64,000 nucleotides of DNA, taken from the NCBI RefSeq assembly GCF_005222815.1, contig NZ_STGB01000002.1:372001-436000 (forward strand), given 5' to 3'. Each line of letters opens with the position of its first letter. Within the stretch, counting starts at the first letter, position 1. The notes beneath the pieces are model-generated. The model saw nothing but the letters and a program-made list of their open reading frames with translations. It searched no databases and had not been told where the DNA came from. Positions 35,319 through 43,769 of this stretch are shown piece after piece. The position numbers and the translations under genes are program-made. The stretch is from Roseomonas sp. AR75. GTDB taxonomy: Bacteria > Pseudomonadota > Alphaproteobacteria > Acetobacterales > Acetobacteraceae.

Positions 35319-35744
35319 CTATCCTTCCGCCGCGCCTTCGCCCAGCAAGGTCTCGCGCAGCTCCGCCCAGAGCGGCACCTTCTCCCCGGTGTCCTGCCGC
35401 GTGATGACGATGACCGCGCGGGCGGTGCAGCAGGCCTCGCCATCCTTCAGCAGCGCATACTCGTGCACGAAGGAGGTGCGGCGGAAGCTGGCGACGCGGC
35501 AGGCCAGCGTGACCTCGTCGTTAAAGCCGACGGCGCGCAGGTAGCGCACCTCGATCTGCCCCACGACGGGACCGGCGAATTCCGGCGAGACGGGCCGGCC
35601 GCTCAGCGCCTGCCAGTGATCGACGCGCAGATCCTCGAACAGCGTCAGATAGGCCGCGTGGTTGACGTGGCCATACATGTCGCATTCCGCCCAGCGGATG
35701 CGATGCGGGCGTTGGATGGCCCAGGGCGGGCTGGCGTCGCTCAT
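35319..35744 (-). CDS. Acyl-CoA thioesterase, 4HBT hot-dog fold
   Basis: 141 aa hot-dog domain. RIRWAECDMYGHVNHAAYL contains the family's catalytic acidic position before the long helix, and the tail is typical of 4-hydroxybenzoyl-CoA thioesterase/YbgC relatives. The ATG at 35744 overlaps the stop of the preceding thioesterase (ATGA). Last gene of a six-gene minus-strand operon whose acyl products it may release; it ends 1 bp from the convergent reductase gene's stop. Confidence 0.88.
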   Translation of the reverse strand: MSDASPPWAIQRPHRIRWAECDMYGHVNHAAYLTLFEDLRVDHWQALSGRPVSPEFAGPVVGQIEVRYLRAVGFNDEVTLACRVASFRRTSFVHEYALLKDGEACCTARAVIVITRQDTGEKVPLWAELRETLLGEGAAEG

Positions 35745-36154
35745 GCCGCGGCTCCCTCTGGCGGTACCGGGCGCGGGCGGCGCGCGGCGTCGATGGCGAC
35801 GAAGGTGAACACCGCCTCCGTCACCAGGTTGGCGGCGTCCGAGGCGCGCTCGCGCCGCCACGCCTCGATGTCGATGCGCATGGAGGTGCGGCCGACATGC
35901 ACGATGCGGCCATGGATCGAGACCTCGTCGCCCACCAGCACCGGCGAGTGGAAGACGATCGCATCCACCGCGACGGTCGCGACGCGGCCACGCGCGCGGC
36001 GGCCGGCGGCGTTGCCGGCGGCCAGGTCCATCAGCCCCATCAGCCAGCCGCCGAAGATGTCGCCATTCGGGTTGGCGTCGGCGGGCATGGCGATGGTGCG
36101 CAGCAGCGGCGCCTCGTCGGGCGGAGCCAGGCGCGGGGTGCTGCTCTTCGCCAC
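35741..36154 (-). CDS. Acyl-CoA thioesterase, YciA type
   Basis: 137 aa hot-dog thioesterase. The YciA/ACOT signature MPADANPNGDIFGGWLM at residues ~23-39 is intact with its Asn and Asp, and the second conserved block VDAIVFHSPVLVGDEV follows. Typically hydrolyses a broad range of short- to long-chain acyl-CoAs. It begins 3 bp after the M20 peptidase stop and overlaps the second thioesterase, so two different hot-dog enzymes sit in tandem. Confidence 0.92.
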   Translation of the reverse strand: MAKSSTPRLAPPDEAPLLRTIAMPADANPNGDIFGGWLMGLMDLAAGNAAGRRARGRVATVAVDAIVFHSPVLVGDEVSIHGRIVHVGRTSMRIDIEAWRRERASDAANLVTEAVFTFVAIDAARRPRPVPPEGAAA

Positions 36155-36157
36155 GGA

Positions 36158-37330
36158 TCAGATGCCCGCCTGGTCCAGTCGCAGGATGGCGCGCGCGAGC
36201 GCCTGCGCACGCGGCACCAGGCTATCCAGCTCCAGGTATTCCTCGGGGCTGTGCGCCTTGCCGCCGACGGGGCCGACGGCGCAGAGCGTCGGCGCGCCCA
36301 TCGCCGCGGTGAAGCCGGAATCGGCGCAGCCGCCGGAGAAATTCGCCACCGCGTCGAAGCCGCTGTCGCGGGCGGCATCGTGATACAGGCGATAGACGCG
36401 CTTCGACGCCTCGTCCTGCGTCAGCGGCAGGAACTCGCCGCGGATCGTCATCGTCGCGCGCGTGCCGGGGATGAAGGACTTCGCGATGATCGCCTCGATC
36501 TTCGCCATCACCTCGTCGCGGTCGGCGGGCTCGACATAGCGCAGGTCGATCTGGCCCTGCGCCCAGGGTGCGACGGTGTTCACGCTCTGCCCACCCTGCA
36601 CCAGGCCGACATTCAGCGTGATGCCGCGCTTGAGGTCCGTCAGCGCGTGGATCGCGGTGATCTTCGCGGCGAGCTCGCCGATGGCGCTGATGCCCTGCTC
36701 GAAATTGCCGCCGGAATGCGCCGCCTTGCCCTCGATGTCGAAGATCATGAAGACACCGCCCTTGCGGCCGGTGACGACGCCCTTGTCCGGCCGGCCGGGC
36801 TCGCTGTTGAACACCACGCGCGCGCCGCGCGCCTCCGTCTCGATCACCGGGCGGCCTTCGGGGGAGCCGATCTCCTCGTCGCCGGTGAAGAGGCCGACCA
36901 CCGGGCCCGGCGCGCCGCCGAACTTCTTGAAGGCCGCCATGACGAACATGTTCATCACGAGGCCGGCCTTCATGTCGGCCACGCCGGGGCCATAGGCGCG
37001 GTCGCCCTCGATGGTGAAGGGGCGGCGTGTCGGCTCGCCCTTCGGAAACACCGTGTCGCGATGGCCCATCAGCAGGATGTTCTGGCGCGCATTGCCGCGC
37101 GGCGCGCCGCCCTCGGCGTCCACCGTCGCGCGCAGGCAGTCGCCGTAGCGCTCCTGCCGCACCACTTCCAGCCTGATACCGTTGGCGGCCATGAAGCGCG
37201 CGACCTGCGCGCCGACGGCATCGACGCCGGCCTTGTCGTAGCTGCCGCCGTCGGTGTCCACCATTTCGCGCAGCGTGGCGATCATCGCCTGCTTCTGCTG
37301 TGCGAGCCAGTCGAGAATCTGCTGTTCCAC
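36158..37330 (-). CDS. M20-family metallopeptidase (glutamate carboxypeptidase type)
   Basis: 390 aa zinc-dependent exopeptidase/amidohydrolase. Di-zinc ligands: LLMGHRDTVFPKG (His-Asp), YGPGVADMKAG (bridging Asp), FTGDEEIGS (base Glu and Glu ligand), FNSEPGR, and a C-terminal GKAHSPEEYLE His. The dimerisation domain insert lies at ~180-290. The closest layout is CPG2-like, cleaving C-terminal Glu or N-acyl amino acids. The gene starts 6 bp after a Bug receptor stop. No signal peptide, so cytosolic. Confidence 0.93.
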   Translation of the reverse strand: MEQQILDWLAQQKQAMIATLREMVDTDGGSYDKAGVDAVGAQVARFMAANGIRLEVVRQERYGDCLRATVDAEGGAPRGNARQNILLMGHRDTVFPKGEPTRRPFTIEGDRAYGPGVADMKAGLVMNMFVMAAFKKFGGAPGPVVGLFTGDEEIGSPEGRPVIETEARGARVVFNSEPGRPDKGVVTGRKGGVFMIFDIEGKAAHSGGNFEQGISAIGELAAKITAIHALTDLKRGITLNVGLVQGGQSVNTVAPWAQGQIDLRYVEPADRDEVMAKIEAIIAKSFIPGTRATMTIRGEFLPLTQDEASKRVYRLYHDAARDSGFDAVANFSGGCADSGFTAAMGAPTLCAVGPVGGKAHSPEEYLELDSLVPRAQALARAILRLDQAGI

Positions 37331-37336
37331 GCCGTC

Positions 37337-38308
37337 CTACTCCACCTTGCCGATCTTCTCGACGGCGCGCAGCAGCCGCGCGCTGTCATCCGCGAAGAAG
37401 CGCTGGAACTCCGGCGCGTCGAGATAGGCGACGGGCGCGCCCGCCGCGGTGAAAGCGCGCACCAGGTCCGGGTCTCGCACCGCCTCGCCCATCGCGGTGC
37501 GCAGCTTGGCGATCACCGGCGCGGGCGTCGCGGCGGGGGCGAAGAGACCGGCCCAGATGTAGAACTCGACGCCGGAGAACCCCTTCTCCATGAAGGTCGG
37601 TACGTCCGGAAAGGCCGCCACGCGCTCCTTCCCCCAGCAGGCGAGCACGCGCACGCGCCCGTCGCGCACATGCTGCGTCAGCGTGCCGGGCGCGGAGGCC
37701 ATCGCCTTGGTCTGCCCGGACAGCAATGCGGTGATCGCCGGGCCGGCGCCGCTGAAGGGCACGTGCAGCAGCCGGATGCCGGCGGCGTTCGTGAACATCT
37801 CCATCGCCACGTGCAGCGTACCGTAATTGCCGGAGGAGCCGTAGGGGATGTTCCCGGGATCGGCCTTCGCCGCGGCGATGAACTCCTCCAGCGTGCGCCA
37901 CGGCGTGGAGGCGGAGACGGCGAGCATCGTGGGATCGGCGTTCACCAGCGCGATCGGGGCGAACTGGTCCACCGTGTAGGGCGGCGTGCGGCCGAACAGC
38001 TTCTCGGCCTCGGGGATCACGGCCAGCGAGGACAGCGCCATCAGCAGCGTATAGCCATCGGGCGCGCTGCGCGCGACGAAGGCGTTGCCGATCGCGCCCG
38101 CCGCGCCGCCGCGATTCTGCACGACAACGGGCTGGCGCAGGATCTTCTCCAGCGCCGCGGCGGTGGGACGCGCGGCAAGGTCGGCTTGGCCGCCGGGCGG
38201 AAAGGCGACGACCATGGTGATGGCGCGGGTTGGGTAATCGGTCTGCGCCTGCGCGGCGGTCGCGAAGGGCAGCGCGGCGGTGGCGGTGAGAAGCGTGCGG
38301 CGGTGCAT
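37337..38308 (-). CDS. Bug/TctC-family tripartite tricarboxylate receptor, copy 3
   Basis: 323 aa with a 22-residue signal peptide (HRRTLLTATAALPFATAAQAQ). Hallmarks: ITMVVAFPPGGQADLAARP, VVVQNRGGAAGAIGNAFVA, IPYGSSGNYGTLHVAME, and PTFMEKGFSGVEFYIWAGLF. Central gene of the amidase-FAH-Bug-M20-thioesterase operon, so its ligand is probably an amide, N-acyl amino acid or diketo acid degraded by those enzymes. The start at 38308 removes a repeat-encoded extension. Confidence 0.93.
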   Translation of the reverse strand: MHRRTLLTATAALPFATAAQAQTDYPTRAITMVVAFPPGGQADLAARPTAAALEKILRQPVVVQNRGGAAGAIGNAFVARSAPDGYTLLMALSSLAVIPEAEKLFGRTPPYTVDQFAPIALVNADPTMLAVSASTPWRTLEEFIAAAKADPGNIPYGSSGNYGTLHVAMEMFTNAAGIRLLHVPFSGAGPAITALLSGQTKAMASAPGTLTQHVRDGRVRVLACWGKERVAAFPDVPTFMEKGFSGVEFYIWAGLFAPAATPAPVIAKLRTAMGEAVRDPDLVRAFTAAGAPVAYLDAPEFQRFFADDSARLLRAVEKIGKVE

Positions 38309-38356
38309 GTGCGATTTCTCCCTGTTGCTTGGTTGGTCTCGTTGCGCAGCGGGCTT

Positions 38357-38396
38357 CCCCCACCCCATCCCTCCCCCGCAAGTGCGGGACAAGGAG
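38357..38396. repeat. GC-rich palindromic repeat, degenerate copy
   Basis: ccccaccccatccctccccc followed by gcaagtgcgggacaaggag; the left arm matches the 17701 unit with one change, the right arm is degraded. Sits in the 115-bp gap between the FAH and Bug genes within an operon, the only copy inside a transcription unit. Confidence 0.65.
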
Positions 38397-38423
38397 GCGC
38401 CTGGGCGGGAGAGGTCGCGCGCG

Positions 38424-39308
38424 TCAGGCGACGGCGTTTTCGAGAACGCCGATGCCGGTGACCTCTATGCGGATCACGTCGCCCTTCTTCAGGAACTTTG
38501 GCGGGTTGAAGCCGATGCCGACGCCGACCGGCGTGCCGGTGGCGATCACGTCGCCGGGCTCCAGCGTGATGGCGGCGCTGATCGCCTCGATCAGCGTGGG
38601 AATGTCGAAGATCAGGTCGGAGACCGCGGCCTTCTGGCGCTGCTCGCCATTCACCCAGGTGGTGAGCACCAGCTTCGTCGGGTCCGGCACCTCGTCGGCG
38701 GTCAGGATCGCCGGCCCCATCGGGCAAAATGTGTCGAGGCCCTTGCCCAGGATCCACTGGCTGTGGCGCTTCTGCAGGTGCCGCGCCGTCACGTCGTTGA
38801 CGATGGTGTAGCCGAACACATGCTTCAGCGCGTCGGCCTTCGCGATGCCGCGCCCGCCATGGCCGATCACCACGGCAAGCTCGCCCTCGTAGTCGAGACC
38901 GCCGGTCGGATCGACGTCGCCGAGGATCGGCTCGCCGGTCGCGATGATCGCCGTGTGCGGCTTGGAGAACACCACGGGGAATGGCGGCACCACGTCCTTC
39001 GCGCCGCCATCGAAGCCCGATCCGGCGAATTCCTTCGCGTGCTCGTGATAGTTCTTGCCGACGCAGAACACGTTCTTTGGCGTGCGCGGGATCGGCGCGC
39101 AAAGCTTCGCGTCCGCGACCTTCGGTGCCTTCGCCACCGCCGCACGCAAGCGGTCGAGCATCGCGGGCTCCGCGCCGGCAACGTCCAGCATCGTCTCTCC
39201 GCGGATCGCCGGCTCCACCGCGCCGAGGTCGAGCACGGCGCCCTCCGCGTCGAGCGCGCCGATTTCGTACTGCACCCGCCCCGCCCGCTTGAACGTCACC
39301 AGACGCAT
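38424..39308 (-). CDS. Fumarylacetoacetate hydrolase family protein
   Basis: 294 aa. C-terminal FAH domain with metal ligands in DYEGELAVVIG (E-x-E) and TIVNDVTARHLQ (Asp); CVGKNYHEHAKEF is the conserved entry to the domain, and IATGTPVGVGIG closes the active site. Members cleave C-C bonds of diketo acids, hydrate oxopentadienoates or decarboxylate oxaloacetate. It follows the amidase gene by 10 bp. Substrate unresolved; a 2,4-diketo or acylpyruvate compound is consistent with the operon. Confidence 0.92.
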   Translation of the reverse strand: MRLVTFKRAGRVQYEIGALDAEGAVLDLGAVEPAIRGETMLDVAGAEPAMLDRLRAAVAKAPKVADAKLCAPIPRTPKNVFCVGKNYHEHAKEFAGSGFDGGAKDVVPPFPVVFSKPHTAIIATGEPILGDVDPTGGLDYEGELAVVIGHGGRGIAKADALKHVFGYTIVNDVTARHLQKRHSQWILGKGLDTFCPMGPAILTADEVPDPTKLVLTTWVNGEQRQKAAVSDLIFDIPTLIEAISAAITLEPGDVIATGTPVGVGIGFNPPKFLKKGDVIRIEVTGIGVLENAVA

Positions 39309-39318
39309 GCTTCGCCCC

Positions 39319-40752
39319 TCAATGGATTTCCGTCCTGCCGCGCATCTGCACTTTTTCGGCCGGCTCCGCCAGGGGCAGGCTGGCCGCGCGCTCGATTGCG
39401 CGGGCGGCGCGCAGTGCGATGTCGTCGCGGTAGAGCGCGGCCGCCACCTGCACCGCGCGCGGCATCCCCGCCTCGTCGAGGCCGATGGGCACGCTGATCG
39501 CGGGCTGCCGCGTCAGGTTGAAGGCGAAGGTCCAGGGCGCCCAGTCGCGCCACAGCGCCTCCATCGGCTTCACCGTCGGCGCATCGGCATCGAAGGCGGC
39601 GGTCGGCGTGGCGGCGGTCAGCACCAGGTCATAGCGCTGGTGGAAGCGCGCCATGCGGTGCGCGCATTCGATGCGCAGCATGTCGGCGCCGAGGAAATCG
39701 GGCGCGTGCATCATCTCGTTCTTCTCGCGCACCTCGGCGAGGCCGGCATCCAGCAGGTGGCGCTTGTCCTCCGGCGTCTGGTCCCAGATGCGGGCAAGCG
39801 CCACGCCCCAGACGCGGGAGAAGATGGCGCGGGTATCCGGCAGGTCGGGATCGGCTTCCTCCACGATGGCGCCGGCCTCCTCCAGCAGCTTCGCCGCCAC
39901 CTGCAGCGCCGCCGCGCCTTCCGCGTCCAGCGGCGGGTCGAAGCCGAGGCGGCGGACCAGCGCGACGCGCATCCCCGCGACGCCCTGTTCGATGCCCTCG
40001 CGCCAGTCGCGGCGATCGTCCGGCAGCGAGACCGGGTCGCGCAGATCGTGCCGCGCCATGGCGGAGAACATCAGCGCCGCGTCGCGCACCCCGCGCGTCA
40101 TCGGCCCCGCGACGGCGACGGCGGAGAAGGCGCCATGCGGCCATTGCGGCACGCGGCCGTAGCTCGGCTTCATGCCCACCAGGCCGCAATAGGCGGCGGG
40201 GATGCGGATGGAGCCGCCGGCATCGGTGCCGATATGCAGCGGCCCGAAGCAGGCGGCACCGGCGGCCCCTGCCCCGCTGGAACTGCCGCCCGGCGTGCGC
40301 TGCGGGTTCCACGGATTGCGCGTGATGCCGTGCAGCGGGCAATCGCCCGGCGACTTCCAGCCGAATTCCGTCGTCGTGGTCTTGCCGATGATGACCGCGC
40401 CCTCGGCCTTCAGCCCGATGACCGCGGGCGCGTCCTCCGTGGCCGGCGTCGCATCCGTGGTGCGGCTGCCGCGGCGGGTCGGGAAGCCCGCCATGTTCAG
40501 CAGGTCCTTCACCGTGCAGGGCACCCCGTCGAGCAGGCCGAGCGGGCGCCCTGCCGCCCAGCGCGCCTCGCTCTCCCCGGCGGCGCGCAGCGCGTGCGGG
40601 TTCATCGCGGCGAAGGCGTTCACCCAGGGATTGTAGCGCGCAACGCGCTCCGTCACGGCCTTCAGCGCTTCCACCGGCGAAAGCGCGCGGCGGGCATAGA
40701 GGTCCAGAAGCTGCTCGGCGCTCATCAGCGCCGGATCTGTCGGCTGGGTCAT
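39319..40752 (-). CDS. Amidase-signature family hydrolase
   Basis: 477 aa. Ser-cisSer-Lys triad is visible: TVKDLLNMAG (Lys), TPGGSSSGAGAAGAA (cis-Ser) and GTDAGGSIRIPAA (nucleophile Ser). Size and the absence of glutamine-transport domains argue for a free amidase, not GatA, although GatA is a relative. First gene of the six-gene catabolic operon; start 40752 is 66 bp from the divergent deacetylase start, so a shared promoter region is likely. Confidence 0.93.
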   Translation of the reverse strand: MTQPTDPALMSAEQLLDLYARRALSPVEALKAVTERVARYNPWVNAFAAMNPHALRAAGESEARWAAGRPLGLLDGVPCTVKDLLNMAGFPTRRGSRTTDATPATEDAPAVIGLKAEGAVIIGKTTTTEFGWKSPGDCPLHGITRNPWNPQRTPGGSSSGAGAAGAACFGPLHIGTDAGGSIRIPAAYCGLVGMKPSYGRVPQWPHGAFSAVAVAGPMTRGVRDAALMFSAMARHDLRDPVSLPDDRRDWREGIEQGVAGMRVALVRRLGFDPPLDAEGAAALQVAAKLLEEAGAIVEEADPDLPDTRAIFSRVWGVALARIWDQTPEDKRHLLDAGLAEVREKNEMMHAPDFLGADMLRIECAHRMARFHQRYDLVLTAATPTAAFDADAPTVKPMEALWRDWAPWTFAFNLTRQPAISVPIGLDEAGMPRAVQVAAALYRDDIALRAARAIERAASLPLAEPAEKVQMRGRTEIH

Positions 40753-40817
40753 CGGGGGCTTCCGGCATCGGCCACGGGGCGGCAGCATGGCGCCCCCTCC
40801 ACGGCAGGAAAACCCCG

Positions 40818-41717
40818 ATGACCCAACTCCCGGAAAACCCTTGGGAATGGTCCGAGCCGCAATGGCGCGAGATCGTCGGACGCGCGCGGGCGGGGCGGTC
40901 GCTGGCGCCGAAATCCTGGCCGGGCGGGGCGCGCTGCGCCGTCAGCCTCTCCTTCGACGCGGACCACGAGACCATCCCGCTGCGCGATTCGGACCAGAGC
41001 CCGATGCGCATCAGCCAGGGGCAGTACGGCAACCGCCAGGGCGTGCCGCGCATCCGCGCGCTGCTGCGCAGGCACGGCGTGAAGGCGAGCTTCTTCTACC
41101 CCGCCGTCTCCGCCCTGCTGCACCCGCGCGAGGTGAAGGAGGTGGCCGATGAGGGCCATGAGATCGGCATCCATTCCTGGATCCACGAGGCCAACACCAA
41201 GCTTCCGCCGGGCGTGGAACGCGACCTGACGCTGCGCGCCGCCGACGTGCTGGAGAAGACCAGCGGCCGCCGCCCCGTGGGCATGCGCACGGCGAGCTGG
41301 GATTTCTCGGTCGACACGCTGCCGATCATCCGCGAGCTCGGGCTGCTGTACGATTCATCGCTGATGGGCGACGACGATCCCTATGAGCTCGAGGAGCAGG
41401 GCCAGCCGACGGGCATCGTGGAACTGCCGCCGGAATGGATCCGCGACGACGCGCCCTATTTCAACTTCGTGCGCTTCTCCGCGCTGCGCCCCTACACGCC
41501 GCCTTCGGGCGTGGAGGAGATCTTCCGCGCGGAGTTCGACGGCGCGCTGGCGGAAGGCGGGCTGTTCCTGTTGACCATGCACCCGCATGTCATCGGCCAT
41601 CGCAGCCGCATCGCGATGCTGGACCGGCTAGTGGAATACATGAAGGCGCAGCCCGGCGTGTGGTTCGGCACGCATGAGGAGGTGGCGCGCTGGTGCAAGG
41701 ATCAGGCGAAGCTCTGA
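40818..41717 (+). CDS. Polysaccharide deacetylase family protein (CE4, PuuE-like)
   Basis: 299 aa NodB-homology domain without a signal peptide. Metal motif 1 SLSFDADHE (Asp-Asp), motif 2 HSWIHE (His-x3-His), and a C-terminal LTMHPHVIGHR with the catalytic His. Cytosolic members of this layout act on small substrates such as allantoin, imides or N-acyl compounds rather than on chitin. Divergent from the amidase operon, so probably part of the same amide/imide pathway. Confidence 0.9.
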   Translation: MTQLPENPWEWSEPQWREIVGRARAGRSLAPKSWPGGARCAVSLSFDADHETIPLRDSDQSPMRISQGQYGNRQGVPRIRALLRRHGVKASFFYPAVSALLHPREVKEVADEGHEIGIHSWIHEANTKLPPGVERDLTLRAADVLEKTSGRRPVGMRTASWDFSVDTLPIIRELGLLYDSSLMGDDDPYELEEQGQPTGIVELPPEWIRDDAPYFNFVRFSALRPYTPPSGVEEIFRAEFDGALAEGGLFLLTMHPHVIGHRSRIAMLDRLVEYMKAQPGVWFGTHEEVARWCKDQAKL

Positions 41718-41724
41718 GGGCAAG

Positions 41725-41749
41725 CTCTCCCCCGCATTGCGGGGGAGAG
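41725..41749. terminator. Bidirectional hairpin between convergent genes
   Basis: ctctcccccgca-t-tgcgggggagag: a perfect 12-bp stem with a minimal centre, 8 bp after the deacetylase stop and 11 bp before the Bug stop. No T-tract, but the position between convergent stops supports termination on both strands. Confidence 0.65.
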
Positions 41750-41759
41750 TGCAAGGGCT

Positions 41760-42740
41760 TCAGCCCACCACGATGTTGAACTGCCGCGCCACGGCGGTCC
41801 ATTCGCCGATCTCCTGGCGCATCAGCGCCACGAAATCGGGGCCGGCCGGGAAGGCCGGGTTGCGCGGCAGGGTCTGCAGGTCGGTCAGGCGCGCCATGAT
41901 GTCGGGGCGCGCGATGATCGTCGGCATCAGCGCGGTCAGCCGCTCCGCGATCGGGGCGGGCAGGTTCTTCGGGCCGGAGAGGCCGAGCCACTGCGCGGAG
42001 GTCAGCTTCGGATAGCCGAGCTCGGCGAAGGTCGGCACGTTCGGGAAGGCCGGCAGGCGCTGCGGCGTGGAGACCGCCAGCGCGCGCAGCGAGCCGTCCT
42101 GCATCTGGCGGACATTGGTGGTGATCGGGTCCACCATGGATTCGATGTTGTTCGCCAGCAGGTCCTGCATCGCCGGCGCGCTGCCGGCATAGGGCACATG
42201 CTCGAGATTGGGCGCGCCGGCCTCGGTGGACAGCATCGCGCCGAGCAGGTGTGGCGCGGAGCCGATGCCGGAGGAGCCGTAGCGCACGGGCCGCGTCTTC
42301 GCCGCGGTGATGTATTGCTCCATCGTCTGGAAGGGCGAGTTGCCGCGCACCAGGATGACGTTCGGCGCCTCGACCAGGTGCACCATGTGGGTGAAGTCGT
42401 TGATCGGGTCGAAAGGCAGCGTCGGGCGGGTCGCCGTGGCGAAGACATGCACCGAGGCATGACTGACCAGCAGAGAGTAGCCGTCCGGCGCCTGCTTGGC
42501 GGCGAAGTCGGTGCCGATCACCCCGCCCGCGCCGGCGCGGTTCTCGACCAGCACCGTGGCGCCCAGCGCCTGGGACATGTGCGGCGCCATCAGGCGCGCG
42601 ACGGTGTCAACCAGCCCGCCCGGCGGGAACTGGGCGATCAGCCGGATGGTCCGGTTCGGCCAGGCGGCCTGGGCATGGGCCAGCGACGGCGCGGCAAGGG
42701 CGCCGGCCGCGAGGCCGAAGAGATGGCGGCGATTCAGCAT
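41760..42740 (-). CDS. Bug/TctC-family tripartite tricarboxylate receptor, copy 4
   Basis: 326 aa with a signal peptide (NRRHLFGLAAGALAAPS, cleavage near AHAQ ~24). Hallmarks: IRLIAQFPPGGLVDTVARLM, VLVENRAGAGGVIGTDFAA, and PTFAELGYPKLTSAQW. It stands alone between YebC (136 bp upstream, same strand) and the convergent deacetylase, so the deacetylase substrate is a plausible ligand. No TctAB genes in the window. Confidence 0.94.
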   Translation of the reverse strand: MLNRRHLFGLAAGALAAPSLAHAQAAWPNRTIRLIAQFPPGGLVDTVARLMAPHMSQALGATVLVENRAGAGGVIGTDFAAKQAPDGYSLLVSHASVHVFATATRPTLPFDPINDFTHMVHLVEAPNVILVRGNSPFQTMEQYITAAKTRPVRYGSSGIGSAPHLLGAMLSTEAGAPNLEHVPYAGSAPAMQDLLANNIESMVDPITTNVRQMQDGSLRALAVSTPQRLPAFPNVPTFAELGYPKLTSAQWLGLSGPKNLPAPIAERLTALMPTIIARPDIMARLTDLQTLPRNPAFPAGPDFVALMRQEIGEWTAVARQFNIVVG

Positions 42741-42876
42741 GTCTGCACTCCCGGCGGTCATGCGGTCCGCGCGCTGCACATTTCCCGGGCGTAACGCACG
42801 GGCAACAGGGCAGGCGGCGGCCGCACGGCCGGGCGCAAAGCAAGCGGCGTGCCGAGACGTCCCCGGCCACCCCGTG

Positions 42877-43626
42877 TCAGGCGGTCAGCTTCTCCATCGC
42901 CGCCTCGTCCACCTCGAGATTGGCGAAGACCTGCTGCACGTCGTCGTGGTCATCCAGCGCGTCGAGCAGCTTCATCACCTCCGCCGCCTTCTCCTCGTCG
43001 AGCGTCAGGGTGGTGGAGGGCCACCATTCCAGGCGGGCGGCCTCCGCCGTGCCGAACCTGGCTTCCAGCGCGTCGCGCACGGCGGCGAAATCCTCGACGG
43101 TGGTGCTCACCTCGTGGCCATCCTCGGTGCTCTCGGCATCCTCGGCGCCGGCCTCGATGGCGGCTTCCAGCATGGTGTCGGCGTCGGCAGCGGAGGCGGG
43201 GTAGCGCAGCACGCCCTTGCGCTCGAACTGGAAGGAGACCGAGCCGGTCTCGCCCAGCGCGCCGCCGCCCTTGGCGAACATGGACCGCAGGTCGCCGCCG
43301 GTGCGGTTGCGGTTGTCGGTCAGCGCCTCGACGATCACGGCGATGCCATGCGGGCCGTAGCCCTCGTAGCGGACCTCCTGGTAGTCCTCGCCGGCGCCGC
43401 CCTGGGCGACGCGCTTGATGGCGCGGTCGATGGTGTCGCGCGTCATGTTGGCGGTCAGCGCCGCCTTCACAGCCGCGCGCAGCCGCGGGTTGTGCGCGGG
43501 GTCGGGCAGGCCGGTCTTGGCGGAGACGGTGATCTCGCGGATCAGCTTGCCATAGGCGCGGGCGCGCTTGGCACCCTGCACGGCCTTGCGGTGCATGACG
43601 TTCTTGGCGTGCGAATGGCCGGCCAT
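42877..43626 (-). CDS. yebC: YebC/PmpR-family DNA-binding regulator
   Basis: 249 aa. Begins [20 protein letters not shown], the near-universal YebC start, followed by [37 protein letters not shown] and the acidic tail domain. YebC proteins act as transcriptional regulators and, per more recent work, as translation factors easing ribosome stalls at proline runs. In many alphaproteobacteria yebC precedes ruvC; here it does not, which is a small synteny break. Confidence 0.97.
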   Translation of the reverse strand: MAGHSHAKNVMHRKAVQGAKRARAYGKLIREITVSAKTGLPDPAHNPRLRAAVKAALTANMTRDTIDRAIKRVAQGGAGEDYQEVRYEGYGPHGIAVIVEALTDNRNRTGGDLRSMFAKGGGALGETGSVSFQFERKGVLRYPASAADADTMLEAAIEAGAEDAESTEDGHEVSTTVEDFAAVRDALEARFGTAEAARLEWWPSTTLTLDEEKAAEVMKLLDALDDHDDVQQVFANLEVDEAAMEKLTA

Positions 43627-43769
43627 GGCCAGGTGGCTCCGTCTGTCTCGGTCTGGGTCGGGTGCCCCGCCCTATAGCGGGGCGGCGCCCCCGCGGGCAA
43701 ATCGGCGCGTATCGCGAATATGCGGTTTGCCTCAACCAAGGGTTCATCACTCGCCGCCATGGTGGCGCC

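Noticed and set aside
35897..38461. 854-codon plus-strand frame.
   Set aside because: Antisense to the M20 peptidase and Bug receptor genes, which have clear motifs and operon spacing.
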